64,000 bases of DNA from JAIEPW01 sp964406035 (GTDB taxonomy: Bacteria; Acidobacteriota; Terriglobia; Bryobacterales; Bryobacteraceae), in NCBI GenBank assembly GCA_964406035.1, contig CAYOQB010000003.1:34879-98878 (forward strand), read 5' to 3'. Position numbers and translations under genes: made by a program. Position 1 is the first letter of the stretch. Each line of letters opens with the position of its first letter. Of the stretch, positions 1-7,934 are shown in pieces. Under the pieces are notes generated by a model. It had not been told where the DNA came from and ran no database searches. It saw only the letters and a program-made list of their open reading frames with translations.

Positions 1-1301
1 TGATGAGCGCCGACGGAAGCGGCGCCCGCACCGTGCTGGACAACGAGGCCTGGTCCTACGGACAGCCCCGGTTTTCACCGGACGGCGCGTCGCTGTATTT
101 CACTGCCTCGGAATCCGATCAGCCGGGGTTCCGTCAGGCGAAGCTCGGGCGCATGAATCTGGCGTCGAAGGAGATCGCCTGGCTGGCGCCGGACTGGAAG
201 TCCGCCGTGGGTCCCTATCAGGTGGGCAGGGACGGCACGGTCCGGTTCACTTCGAACTGGCAGGGCGGCGAACCCCTGCTGGCGATCGAGAACGGCAGGA
301 CGGCAAGCTTGACCCCGGCGCAAACCGGTGTCGCGGCATTCGACGAGGGCGGCGGAAAAGTGGTCGCGGCGCTGATCAGCGTGCCCAATCCGAACGAGCT
401 CTATCTGATCGGCAAGGACGGCAGGAGCAGGCAACTCACGGAGTTGAACTCCGGGTGGATCGCCAACAAGCTGATCTCGCTTCCCGAGGAGCGCTGGATC
501 ACTCGTTCGGACGGAGTCAAGGTGCAGTATTGGGTGATGAATCCGGTGAACAGCCAGCCGGGCAAGAAGTATCCCTGGGTGCTGGATATGCACGGCGGTC
601 CCAGCGCGATGTGGGGTCCCGGCGAGTTCAGCATGTGGCACGAGTTTCAGTTGTTCTGCGCGTGGGGCTACGGCGTGGTGTACTCTAACCCGCGCGGATC
701 GTCCGGGTACGGATATGAGTTTCAGCGCGCCAACTACAAGAACTGGGGCGAAGGTCCGGCGGGCGACGTGCTCGCCGCGCTGGATGACGCGATGAGCCGG
801 AATCCGATGATCGACCGCGACCGCCTGTTCCTCACCGGGGGATCGTATGCCGGCTATCTGACGGCATGGATCATCGGCCACGACAATCGCTTCCAGGCCG
901 CCGCCGCGCAACGGGGCGTGTACGAGCTGAGCACGTTTTTCGGTGAAGGTAATGCCTTCCGGCTGGTGGAAAACCACTTCGGCGGCTTCCCCTGGGAGCC
1001 GGAGTCCAAGAAGCTGCTGGACCAGCAGTCTCCGTTTACTTACGTCGACAAGATTCGGACACCGTTCCTGATTCTCCACGGTTCGCAGGATTTCCGGACC
1101 GGCGTATCGCAAAGCGAAATGATCTACAAAGCGCTGAAGCAACTGGGACGTCCGGTGGAGTATGTGCGTTATCCGAATATCGGTCACGAACAGACGCGTT
1201 CCGGACCGCCGCTGGCGCGCATGGATCACATGATGCGGATCGTGGAGTTCTTCGAGCGTTACTCGAAGAACGATCGTCCAGCGCCGGTGGAGGCGAAGTG
1301 A
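1..1301 (+). CDS. S9 family prolyl oligopeptidase-like serine peptidase (5' truncated by window)
   Basis: This is the C-terminal part of an S9 (S9C, acylaminoacyl/dipeptidyl-peptidase type) serine hydrolase. The frame is open to the left edge, so the start lies outside the window. The first ~160 visible residues look like the end of a TolB/WD-like beta-propeller (FSPDGASLYFT). The rest is an alpha/beta-hydrolase domain with the oxyanion HGGP motif, nucleophile GGSYAGY (Ser281 counted from the codon at position 3), Asp363 in HGSQDFRTG and His395 in NIGHE, so the full triad is present. Such enzymes cleave short peptides, often in the periplasm, but the signal peptide cannot be seen here. The next gene starts 56 bp downstream on the same strand. 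Confidence 0.9.
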   Translation, partial: MSADGSGARTVLDNEAWSYGQPRFSPDGASLYFTASESDQPGFRQAKLGRMNLASKEIAWLAPDWKSAVGPYQVGRDGTVRFTSNWQGGEPLLAIENGRTASLTPAQTGVAAFDEGGGKVVAALISVPNPNELYLIGKDGRSRQLTELNSGWIANKLISLPEERWITRSDGVKVQYWVMNPVNSQPGKKYPWVLDMHGGPSAMWGPGEFSMWHEFQLFCAWGYGVVYSNPRGSSGYGYEFQRANYKNWGEGPAGDVLAALDDAMSRNPMIDRDRLFLTGGSYAGYLTAWIIGHDNRFQAAAAQRGVYELSTFFGEGNAFRLVENHFGGFPWEPESKKLLDQQSPFTYVDKIRTPFLILHGSQDFRTGVSQSEMIYKALKQLGRPVEYVRYPNIGHEQTRSGPPLARMDHMMRIVEFFERYSKNDRPAPVEAK

Positions 1302-1357
1302 CTGCCTGCGGCCATGCCTAATGCCTTAGGGGCTGGACGACGATAGACCCTGATAGG

Positions 1358-2230
1358 ATGAGGCCCGCCAAGGAACGCCGCCAGCACCCTCGCAAGAGCA
1401 TCACGGAAACGCAGCTCCTGCACCTGACGGGGGTGGGCTCGCGGCGGCTGACGTTGAAGATCATTGATAGCGGCCCGGATGGTCTCGGCGCGGAACTGAT
1501 TGAGCCCCTTGGCGTCGGCGCGATCCTCACCCTGCACGGTGACCTCTCGGAGAACGGCGTCACGCGCACGTTCCGCGATCAGCGGGTGCGGGTGGTGAGT
1601 TGCTCGGAGGTGCGCACCGGCGTGTATCGCGCCGGGTTTGCCTTCACCGAAGCCCGCGCGCCGAAGCTGGCAACGTCTGCGACTCCGGTGAACGACTACT
1701 ACGAGGTCCTGCAAGTACATGAAAAGGCGTCGGCGGACACCATCCACCGTGTCTATCGCATTCTGGCGCAACGTTATCACCCGGATAATCCCGAGACCGG
1801 CGACGAAAGCGTTTTTCGCCAGGTGTTGGAAGCGTATAACGTGCTGAGCGATCCGGAACAGCGTGCCGCCTATGATGTTCAACTGGGATCGTACCAGCGT
1901 CACAAATGGAAGATCTTCGACAAGCCGGAAGCCGCGCGAGGCTTAGACGGCGAAAAAAGCAAGCGCAAGGGCATTCTCTCCCTGCTGTACACCAAGCGCG
2001 TGACCGCGCATGAGAACCCGTCGCTGAACCTGCACGAACTCGAGGACATGCTGTCGGTTCCGCGGGAACATCTCGAGTTCAGCCTGTGGTACCTGCGGGA
2101 GCAGGGTTGGATCCAGCGCGCCGACAACGGCCGGTACGTGATCACGGCCAAGGGTGTGGATCAGGCGGAAGAGAGCGGCGCGTGGGCGCCTCGGCAGGAT
2201 CACCTGCTCGAAGCCGCCAATGTTTCGTAG
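1358..2230 (+). CDS. PilZ-like / J-domain (DnaJ-like) protein
   Basis: The 290-residue protein has three parts. Residues ~1-105 resemble a PilZ domain, with a basic RRQHPR box near residue 8 and a DSGPDGLGAE segment in place of the D/NxSxxG motif. Residues ~112-175 are a J domain with the diagnostic HPD triad at 141-143 (RYHPDN) and the usual helix III/IV (AYNVLSDPEQRAAYD). Residues ~200-275 look like a winged helix (LSVPREHLEFSLWYLREQGWI). J domains stimulate the ATPase of DnaK-type chaperones and PilZ domains bind cyclic di-GMP. That this protein links the two is inference. It lacks the Gly/Phe and zinc-finger regions of true DnaJ. The ribosome-binding site is weak. It may be co-transcribed with the peptidase upstream. 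Confidence 0.8.
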   Translation: MRPAKERRQHPRKSITETQLLHLTGVGSRRLTLKIIDSGPDGLGAELIEPLGVGAILTLHGDLSENGVTRTFRDQRVRVVSCSEVRTGVYRAGFAFTEARAPKLATSATPVNDYYEVLQVHEKASADTIHRVYRILAQRYHPDNPETGDESVFRQVLEAYNVLSDPEQRAAYDVQLGSYQRHKWKIFDKPEAARGLDGEKSKRKGILSLLYTKRVTAHENPSLNLHELEDMLSVPREHLEFSLWYLREQGWIQRADNGRYVITAKGVDQAEESGAWAPRQDHLLEAANVS

Positions 2231-2336
2231 CGATCCCTATTTCTTAGGCCGCATTCTCGGGTGGATCTAAGGTTTTTCCGCATACCGCCCGATTCTCCAA
2301 GAGAGCTTTGTCTGTCTCGAAAGACTTCTTGGATAG

Positions 2337-3506
2337 ATGCGACTGCCAGGCCTGATCAACGGGAATCGCAAGCCGCTGGTGGAGTGGCGCGCAAGCCATA
2401 TCTCCGACCCGGTGGAGCGGCTGCGCTATCTGCGCATTGCGACGCAGACCGCGCCGCGGCCCAGGCGGCGGCTGCCGGTCCGCCTGCCGCGCGACTGGCG
2501 AGCGTATACGCCGCTGATTCTGCTGGCGTTTTTGTTCATTCCGGGCCCGACGACTTCAGGCTCGGTGACCGTGGACCGGCCGCTCGCGCTGCCGCAAGGC
2601 GACGCGCATCCGTGGACGGCGGGCGTCCCCAACGTCTGGCTGGTGGACAAATCAGCCCTCTTTGAGACCTATTCGAACGGTTTGCGGATCGAAACGCAGT
2701 ATACCGAGGGGCACCGGGCGCGGAAGCCGTTTCCCGGATACTCAGGCAACCTGGATCGCCCGGCGGTGCGCTGGCTGTCGGAGCCCCGCGGCATCGTCTT
2801 CCACACCACCGAGAGCCTGATCGTTCCCTTCGAACCGGGACGCACGCGGGAGATGCTGCGCCTGGGTCGGGGTCTTCTAGAATACGTTAAGTCCATACAT
2901 GCCTATCACTTCGTGATCGACCGCTTCGGCCGGGTGTTCCGCGTGGTTCCGGAAAGCGATGTCGCCAACCACGCCGGACCGTCGGTGTGGGCGGATCCGG
3001 AAAACGCGTATGTGGGTCTGAATGAGAGCTTTCTGGGCGTAGCGGTGGAGACGCAAACCGGCGAGGAGCAGACCGCCAGCCCGGGGCAGATCCACTCGTT
3101 GCGAATTCTCACCGAGATGCTGCGCGCCAAGTATAAGATTCCGATGGGGAATTGCGTTACTCATGCACAGGTTTCGGTGAATCCGGGGTTCATGAAGATC
3201 GCCTACCACACCGATTGGGCGAACCGTTTTCCCTATTTGGAAGTTGGACTTACGGACAACTATGCGCTCGCGCCGGCGAGCGTCGCGGTGTTCGGCTTCG
3301 AGTATGACCAGGTTTTTCTGCAGGTAATGGGCGGCGAGCCCTGGAAGGGACTGTTGCGGGCGCGGGAGCAGGTCCGGCAACAGGCCGCGGCGGCGGGAGT
3401 CTCCGTCGCGCGCTACAAATCTGCTCTCGAGCAGCGCTATCGGAAGTTAGCCGCGGCCCTGGCAAACCCGGCCGCCACAGGAGAAAAAGCACATGCGAAC
3501 GAATGA
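2337..3506 (+). CDS. N-acetylmuramoyl-L-alanine amidase (Amidase_2/PGRP-like), membrane anchored
   Basis: This 389-residue protein has a basic N-terminus, a hydrophobic segment at ~62-75 (LILLAFLFIPG) that would act as a signal anchor, and an Amidase_2 domain at ~150-310. The domain begins at GIVFHTTES (His156, likely zinc ligand) and continues with YHFVIDRFGRVFRVV, the NHAGPSVW loop, a THAQVS segment and NPGFMKIAYHTDW, the order found in AmiD/AmpD-type amidases that cut the bond between MurNAc and the stem peptide. It is likely to act on peptidoglycan from the periplasmic side of the inner membrane. A charged C-terminal helix (~330-385) follows the domain. Its last 14 bp overlap the start of the actin-like gene, so the two are almost certainly translated together. 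Confidence 0.85.
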   Translation: MRLPGLINGNRKPLVEWRASHISDPVERLRYLRIATQTAPRPRRRLPVRLPRDWRAYTPLILLAFLFIPGPTTSGSVTVDRPLALPQGDAHPWTAGVPNVWLVDKSALFETYSNGLRIETQYTEGHRARKPFPGYSGNLDRPAVRWLSEPRGIVFHTTESLIVPFEPGRTREMLRLGRGLLEYVKSIHAYHFVIDRFGRVFRVVPESDVANHAGPSVWADPENAYVGLNESFLGVAVETQTGEEQTASPGQIHSLRILTEMLRAKYKIPMGNCVTHAQVSVNPGFMKIAYHTDWANRFPYLEVGLTDNYALAPASVAVFGFEYDQVFLQVMGGEPWKGLLRAREQVRQQAAAAGVSVARYKSALEQRYRKLAAALANPAATGEKAHANE

Positions 3507-4479
3507 GACTGCCTTGGGCCTCGACGTGGGAACCAGCCGGATCGTGAAAGCGGAGCGCGCCGGCGACGAGTACAAGTACTCGAGCGAATTGAACGCCTTC
3601 GTCACCATCCCGTTCTCCAAGATTACGGCCGGAGTGCTGGAGCGGGAAGGCATTCCGCACTCCGTCGACAACGGCGAGATCGTGGTGCAGGGCAACGAGA
3701 GCGAAAAATTTGCGGACCTGATGAACGCCGAGATCCGCAGGACAATGACCTCCGGCGTGCTGGACGCGAGGGAACCGGAGAGCCTGAATCAGATCGGGCG
3801 GCTGATCGAGTCCCTGGTGGGCAAGGGCAAGGGGACGAAGCTGTGCTTCACCGTGCCAGCGGCGCCGCTGGGACATGAGAAGAACCTGACTTATCATGAG
3901 GCGACGCTGAAACAGGTGCTCGGCGACCTGGGTTATCAGGCCAAGGCGATCAACGAAGGCCAGGCAGTGGTGTACGGCGAGCTGGAGTCGACCAACTTCA
4001 CGGGGATCGGCATCAGTTGCGGCGGCGGGCTATGCAACGTCTGCGTCTCGTACCTCTCGGTCCCGGTGATGAGCTTCAGCGTGCCCAAGGCCGGCGATTA
4101 CATCGACAACAGCGCGGCGTCGATCACCGGCGAGCGCGCCAACCGCATCCGCATCGAAAAGGAGCAGAGCTTCCATTTCAACGGACACTACGCGGATAAG
4201 GTGCACCAGGTGATCAACGTCTACTACGACGACATGATCCGCACGCTGGTGACGGGGCTGCGCGAGGCGTTCGCCAACTCGCGCAACCTGCCGAAGATGA
4301 ACCGGCCCGTGCCAGTGGTGCTGTCAGGCGGCACGGCGCTGCCCAAGGGTTTCCGGGACCGCTTCGAATCGATCCTGCGGGAGCAGACGTTCCCGGTGCA
4401 GATTTCCGAGATCCGGATGGCGGCGAATCCGCTGCACTCGACGGCGAAGGGCGCGCTGATCGCGGCGCTCAGCGACTAA
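3493..4479 (+). CDS. Actin/Hsp70-fold ATPase-like protein (FtsA/ParM/MreB superfamily, unassigned)
   Basis: The protein (328 residues) has the three nucleotide-binding motifs of the actin/Hsp70 superfamily: phosphate-1 LGLDVGTSR (residues 8-16), phosphate-2 GIGISCGGGLCNVC (~172-185) and the adenosine motif VVLSGGTALPKGF (~276-288). No clear match to FtsA (no 1C domain motif), MreB or DnaK signatures was recognised, so the subfamily is left open. There is no signal peptide, so it should be cytoplasmic. The overlap with an upstream membrane-anchored amidase suggests a cytoskeletal or scaffold role in placing cell-wall hydrolysis, by inference only. The phosphate-2 motif carries two cysteines, which is unusual. 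A GC-rich inverted repeat follows the stop. Confidence 0.75.
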   Translation: MRTNETALGLDVGTSRIVKAERAGDEYKYSSELNAFVTIPFSKITAGVLEREGIPHSVDNGEIVVQGNESEKFADLMNAEIRRTMTSGVLDAREPESLNQIGRLIESLVGKGKGTKLCFTVPAAPLGHEKNLTYHEATLKQVLGDLGYQAKAINEGQAVVYGELESTNFTGIGISCGGGLCNVCVSYLSVPVMSFSVPKAGDYIDNSAASITGERANRIRIEKEQSFHFNGHYADKVHQVINVYYDDMIRTLVTGLREAFANSRNLPKMNRPVPVVLSGGTALPKGFRDRFESILREQTFPVQISEIRMAANPLHSTAKGALIAALSD

Positions 4480-4490
4480 GGCCCGCTTGC

Positions 4491-4512
4491 GCGGCGTCCC
4501 CGAGGGCGCCGC
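4491..4512. terminator. GC-rich inverted repeat between convergent genes
   Basis: Six-bp arms GCGGCG and CGCCGC surround a 10-nt centre, exactly between the ends of the actin-like gene (+) and the aminotransferase (-). There is no T-run, so an intrinsic terminator is not proven. The call rests on position and symmetry only. Confidence 0.3.
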
Positions 4513-4513
4513 T

Positions 4514-5698
4514 TCACCGCTTCCGGGTGCTCATGAAATCGCCCAGCCGCTGCATGGCCTCCTGCAGGATCGGCATCTCGGAGGCGTAGCACAGGCGAAT
4601 GGAGCCTTCGCCGCCCTCGCCAAACGCGACTCCGGGCGCGAGACCCACCTGCGTATCCATCAAGACCTGCTTGCAGAACTCGAAGGAATCGCTGACACCC
4701 TCCACCCGCGGAAACAGGTAGAACGCGCCTTCCGGCTTGGGCACGGTGAGGCCCGGCATCTTCTGCAACTGCGCCAGGCAGAAATCGCGATTCACCTTCA
4801 GCTTGGCAAGGAATTCGCGAATCGCGGCCTCGCCCCACAGCAGCGCGGTTTCGCCGGCGCGCTGGGTAAAGCTGGGGGCGTGGGATACGATGAACTCGTT
4901 CAGCGGCGTGGCCCGCGCGATGAGATCCGGCCGCGAGACGATCCAGCCGAGCCGCCATCCGGTCATGCACCAGGCTTTGGAAAACGACTGGACCACGATG
5001 ACCGCGTCCTCCGGCGTGGCCTTGGTCAGGATGGTGGGAACCGGGTTGCCCAGCGGCTTGCCCTCGGGATAATGGAGCCGCTCATAAACTTCGTCCGCCA
5101 GCAGCCAGAGGTGATGGCGGCGGCAGAAGTCGAGCAGGCGTTCCTGATCGCGCTCAGTGGCCACCCAGCCCAGCGGGTTCGACGGCGAGGTGTACAGCAG
5201 CATGCGGGTGCGCGGGGTTACCGCGCGCTCCAGGGCGTCGAAGTCGATTTCGAATCGCTGGCCGCACAGCGGCTGCGCGATCTGCACCGCCTTGGCGTGG
5301 AACATCTGCACGATGGACGAGCCGTTGGGCCAGGCTGGAGTGAGGATCAGGGCCTCATCACCGGGATCCACCACGCAGCGAATGGATAAGTTCAGCGCCT
5401 GCACGCCGGAGGCGGTCACCACGATCTGCCGGGCGGGGTCGAGCTCCACCTGGTGCCGCTCCTGGTAATAGCGCGCGAGCGAAGTGCGCAGCGATGGCAA
5501 TCCGGCGTTTTCTGTGTAGAAGGTGTAGCCGTCGGCCATGGCCTTCTGCGCGGCGCGCTTGATGTAATCCGGGGTGGGGATGCTCGACTCGCCGAAGTAC
5601 AGCTTCAGCACACCGGGCATGCCCATGGCGATCTCGGCCAGTTCGCGGATGCGCGAGTGCGGGATGGCCATCGCGGAGGAGGAGACTTGGGCTGGCAT
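4514..5698 (-). CDS. PLP-dependent class I/II aminotransferase
   Basis: This 394-residue fold-type I aminotransferase shows the expected pyridoxal-phosphate residues: Asn174 in TSPSNP, Asp202 and Tyr205 in ADEVY, Lys241 (Schiff-base lysine) in SFSKAWCMTGWRLGW, and a C-terminal substrate-carboxylate arginine in GSIRLCYA. The family (aspartate/aromatic/alanine aminotransferases) moves an amino group between an amino acid and a 2-oxo acid in the cytoplasm. The exact substrate cannot be read from sequence. A GAAGG ribosome-binding site sits about 7 nt before the ATG. The gene diverges from rimP and shares its upstream region. Confidence 0.92.
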   Translation of the reverse strand: MPAQVSSSAMAIPHSRIRELAEIAMGMPGVLKLYFGESSIPTPDYIKRAAQKAMADGYTFYTENAGLPSLRTSLARYYQERHQVELDPARQIVVTASGVQALNLSIRCVVDPGDEALILTPAWPNGSSIVQMFHAKAVQIAQPLCGQRFEIDFDALERAVTPRTRMLLYTSPSNPLGWVATERDQERLLDFCRRHHLWLLADEVYERLHYPEGKPLGNPVPTILTKATPEDAVIVVQSFSKAWCMTGWRLGWIVSRPDLIARATPLNEFIVSHAPSFTQRAGETALLWGEAAIREFLAKLKVNRDFCLAQLQKMPGLTVPKPEGAFYLFPRVEGVSDSFEFCKQVLMDTQVGLAPGVAFGEGGEGSIRLCYASEMPILQEAMQRLGDFMSTRKR

Positions 5699-5775
5699 GG
5701 CGAACCTTCAGTGTAGCGAAGAGCGGGATTGGAATACTCCGCGGCATCTATTGCGGCGGGACCCCGCGCTGAGCG

Positions 5776-5781
5776 TATAAT
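5776..5781 (+). promoter_or_regulatory. Probable -10 element of the rimP-nusA-infB promoter
   Basis: A perfect TATAAT lies at this position, 20 bp before the leader hairpin. A possible -35, TTGCGG, is at 5751-5756 with a long 19-bp spacer, so the -35 assignment is weak. Transcription would start near 5788, giving a leader of about 50 nt. Confidence 0.55.
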
Positions 5782-5800
5782 GAAAGGGTCGAACAGAACC

Positions 5801-5823
5801 AGTGGGCGAAAGCCCACTTTTTT
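5801..5823 (+). terminator. Leader hairpin with T-run upstream of rimP (attenuator candidate)
   Basis: Arms AGTGGGC and GCCCACT form a perfect 7-bp stem closed by a GAAA tetraloop and followed by a run of T. This is an intrinsic terminator placed between the -10 element and the rimP start (ATG at 5840). Similar leader hairpins precede rimP/nusA operons in several bacterial phyla, where NusA level can feed back on termination. That role here is inferred from position. Confidence 0.7.
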
Positions 5824-5839
5824 ATTCTGGGGCGAAGAA

Positions 5840-6316
5840 ATGCCGGGAACGGACAAGAGCACGATCTTGAACAAAATACAAGAGATCGCTGACCGGTCTG
5901 CCGCGCGCGAGGGGCTCGAAGTGGTGGAACTGGAGCTGCTTGGCGGGGGCAACAGCCGTCTTCTGCGCATTTATATCGACAAGCCGGGCGGAGTGACCCA
6001 CGGCGACTGCGAGCTGATGTCGCAACAGATCGGCACCGTTTTGGATGTCGAGGACGTCATACCAGGTGGGAGCTATACGCTGGAAGTGAGTTCCCCTGGA
6101 GTGGAGCGCAAGCTCAGCCGCGCCAGTGACTTCGAGCGGTTCGCCGGGCAGAAGGCCAAGGTTGTGCTGAAGGAGCCGGTGGAGAACCAGAAGCACTGGG
6201 AAGGGGTTCTCCTGGGCATTCAGGACGGCGTGATCGCGATCGAGCCGCGGCAGGGACAGGTGGTTCACGTGCCCCTCGATCAGGTCCGCAGGGCCAATCT
6301 GAAGTTCGACTGGTAA
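5840..6316 (+). CDS. rimP: Ribosome maturation factor RimP
   Basis: RimP (158 residues) helps assemble the 30S ribosomal subunit. The protein has the N-terminal alpha/beta domain with LRIYIDKPGGVTHGDCELMS, the conserved SSPGVERKL motif at the domain junction (~78-87), and the C-terminal SH3-like barrel. An upstream extension of the frame to 5729 would run through the promoter and leader hairpin, so the ATG at 5840 with GGCGAAGAA just before it was chosen. It is the first gene of the rimP-nusA-infB operon, with nusA starting 36 bp after its stop. Confidence 0.95.
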   Translation: MPGTDKSTILNKIQEIADRSAAREGLEVVELELLGGGNSRLLRIYIDKPGGVTHGDCELMSQQIGTVLDVEDVIPGGSYTLEVSSPGVERKLSRASDFERFAGQKAKVVLKEPVENQKHWEGVLLGIQDGVIAIEPRQGQVVHVPLDQVRRANLKFDW

Positions 6317-6352
6317 GTTTTCCGGAATTCATCCGACGAAGAGGTACAGATT

Positions 6353-7813
6353 TTGGGAACGCTGATTCAATCCATCGAGATTCTCAGCAAGGAGAAGGGA
6401 ATCGACTCGCAGGTTGTCCTGGACGCGGTGAAGGACGCCATGCTGGTGGCTGCGCGCAAGCATTTTCGCACCGCCGAGGATCTGATCGCGGAGTTGGACC
6501 CGAAGACCGGCGCCATTCAGATTTTCGGCGTGAGGCGGGTGGTGGAGCAGGTGACCGATCCGCTGAAGGAGATGTCGCTCGAGGAGGCGCGCGCCGTGGT
6601 TCCCGACGCGCAGTTGGATACCGAAATCCGATTCCCGAAGCCGACGGAAGGCCTGGGCCGCATTTCCGCCCAGACGGCGAAGCAGGTGATTTTGCAGAAG
6701 GTCCGCGAGGCGGAACGCGAGAACGTGCATTCGGAGTACTCCGGACGCGTGGGCGAGCTGGTCAACTGCGTGGTGAAGCGAATTGAAGGTCCGGACTTGG
6801 TGATGGATCTGGGCAAGACGGAAGCCCGGCTGCCCAAGAAGGAACAGTCGCGCACGGAGAATTTTTCAGTTGGCGATCGCGTGCGCTGCGTGATCCGCAG
6901 CGTGGAGAAGACCGGGAAGAACGCGGGCGTGATCGTCTCGCGCGCCGCGCCGGAACTGGTGATGCGCCTGTTCGAGCAGGAAGTGCCGGAGATCTACGAC
7001 AACACGGTGGTGATCAAGGCTTGCGCGCGGGAAGCGGGCGAGCGCACCAAAATCGCGGTGTGGAGCCGGGACCGCGACGTGGACAGCGTCGGCGCCTGCG
7101 TCGGCATGAAGGGGATGCGCGTGCAGTCGATCATCCGCGAGTTGCGCGGGGAAAAGATCGACATCATCGAGTTTTCCGACGATCCGGTATCGTTCGCGAC
7201 GCACGCCCTCAGCCCGGCGAAGATTTCGAGGGTGACGGTGCTCGATCCGCTGGAACGGCACATGGAAGTGATCGTGGACGACAGCCAGCTTTCGCTGGCG
7301 ATCGGCAAGAAGGGCCAGAACGTCCGGCTGGCGGCCAAGCTGCTGGGCTGGAAGATCGACATCAAGAGCGAGGAAGAGAAGCGGCAGGAAGTGGAGTCGC
7401 AGATGGCGGCGCTGGTGGTGCCGGGCGCTCCGGTGTCGGCGCTGCTCGAATACGGCCTCACCGAAGAGATTCTGGAAAAGCTGTCGGAAGCCGGGATCGC
7501 GACCGTGGAGAAGCTGGGCTACATGACGCCCGAAGATCTGGAAGCGATTCCGGGCATCGGCGCGAAGATGGTGGAGCGGATTCAATCCGCGGTGGTCGGC
7601 TATTACGGGCAGTTCGAGGGAAGTGTGGATTCGCCGCCGCCAGCCGCGGCGGTGGAAGCGCCGGTGGAAGTGCTTGCGGAGCCACCCGCGGAACCGGAAG
7701 CGTCGGAGCCTCCTGCCGACGCCGAGGTAGCGGGGGCGGACGAACCGGCGACGGACGCGCTGCCGCCGGAAGGCGATCTGGAGCAACCGAGAGAGTCGCC
7801 AAGCGGGATTTGA
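6353..7813 (+). CDS. nusA: Transcription termination/antitermination factor NusA
   Basis: The 486-residue protein shows the full NusA layout: N-terminal RNA-polymerase-binding domain (1-~125), S1 domain (~131-200, GRVGELVNCVVKRIEG), KH1 with VGMKGMRVQSIIRELRGEKI, KH2 with IGKKGQNVRLAAKLLG (~315-330), then a C-terminal helix-hairpin-helix (TPEDLEAIPGIGAKM) in place of the paired acidic repeats of enterobacteria. A Pro/Glu/Ala-rich acidic tail fills ~425-486. The start is a TTG with GAAGAGG 8 nt upstream (6338-6344). NusA modulates RNA polymerase pausing, termination and antitermination, and may act on the hairpin in its own operon leader. Confidence 0.96.
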   Translation: MGTLIQSIEILSKEKGIDSQVVLDAVKDAMLVAARKHFRTAEDLIAELDPKTGAIQIFGVRRVVEQVTDPLKEMSLEEARAVVPDAQLDTEIRFPKPTEGLGRISAQTAKQVILQKVREAERENVHSEYSGRVGELVNCVVKRIEGPDLVMDLGKTEARLPKKEQSRTENFSVGDRVRCVIRSVEKTGKNAGVIVSRAAPELVMRLFEQEVPEIYDNTVVIKACAREAGERTKIAVWSRDRDVDSVGACVGMKGMRVQSIIRELRGEKIDIIEFSDDPVSFATHALSPAKISRVTVLDPLERHMEVIVDDSQLSLAIGKKGQNVRLAAKLLGWKIDIKSEEEKRQEVESQMAALVVPGAPVSALLEYGLTEEILEKLSEAGIATVEKLGYMTPEDLEAIPGIGAKMVERIQSAVVGYYGQFEGSVDSPPPAAAVEAPVEVLAEPPAEPEASEPPADAEVAGADEPATDALPPEGDLEQPRESPSGI

Positions 7814-7934
7814 TAGGATAGGGAACGCGGAGTGAGGGGCTCGGGGCTCGCCTCGCCATTGATTTTGGGGTAGTTGGGAGCAGCAATCGAAGCGAACCAA
7901 AGGAGGGAGCGCTTTCGAGAAGTAGTCGTTTAGT

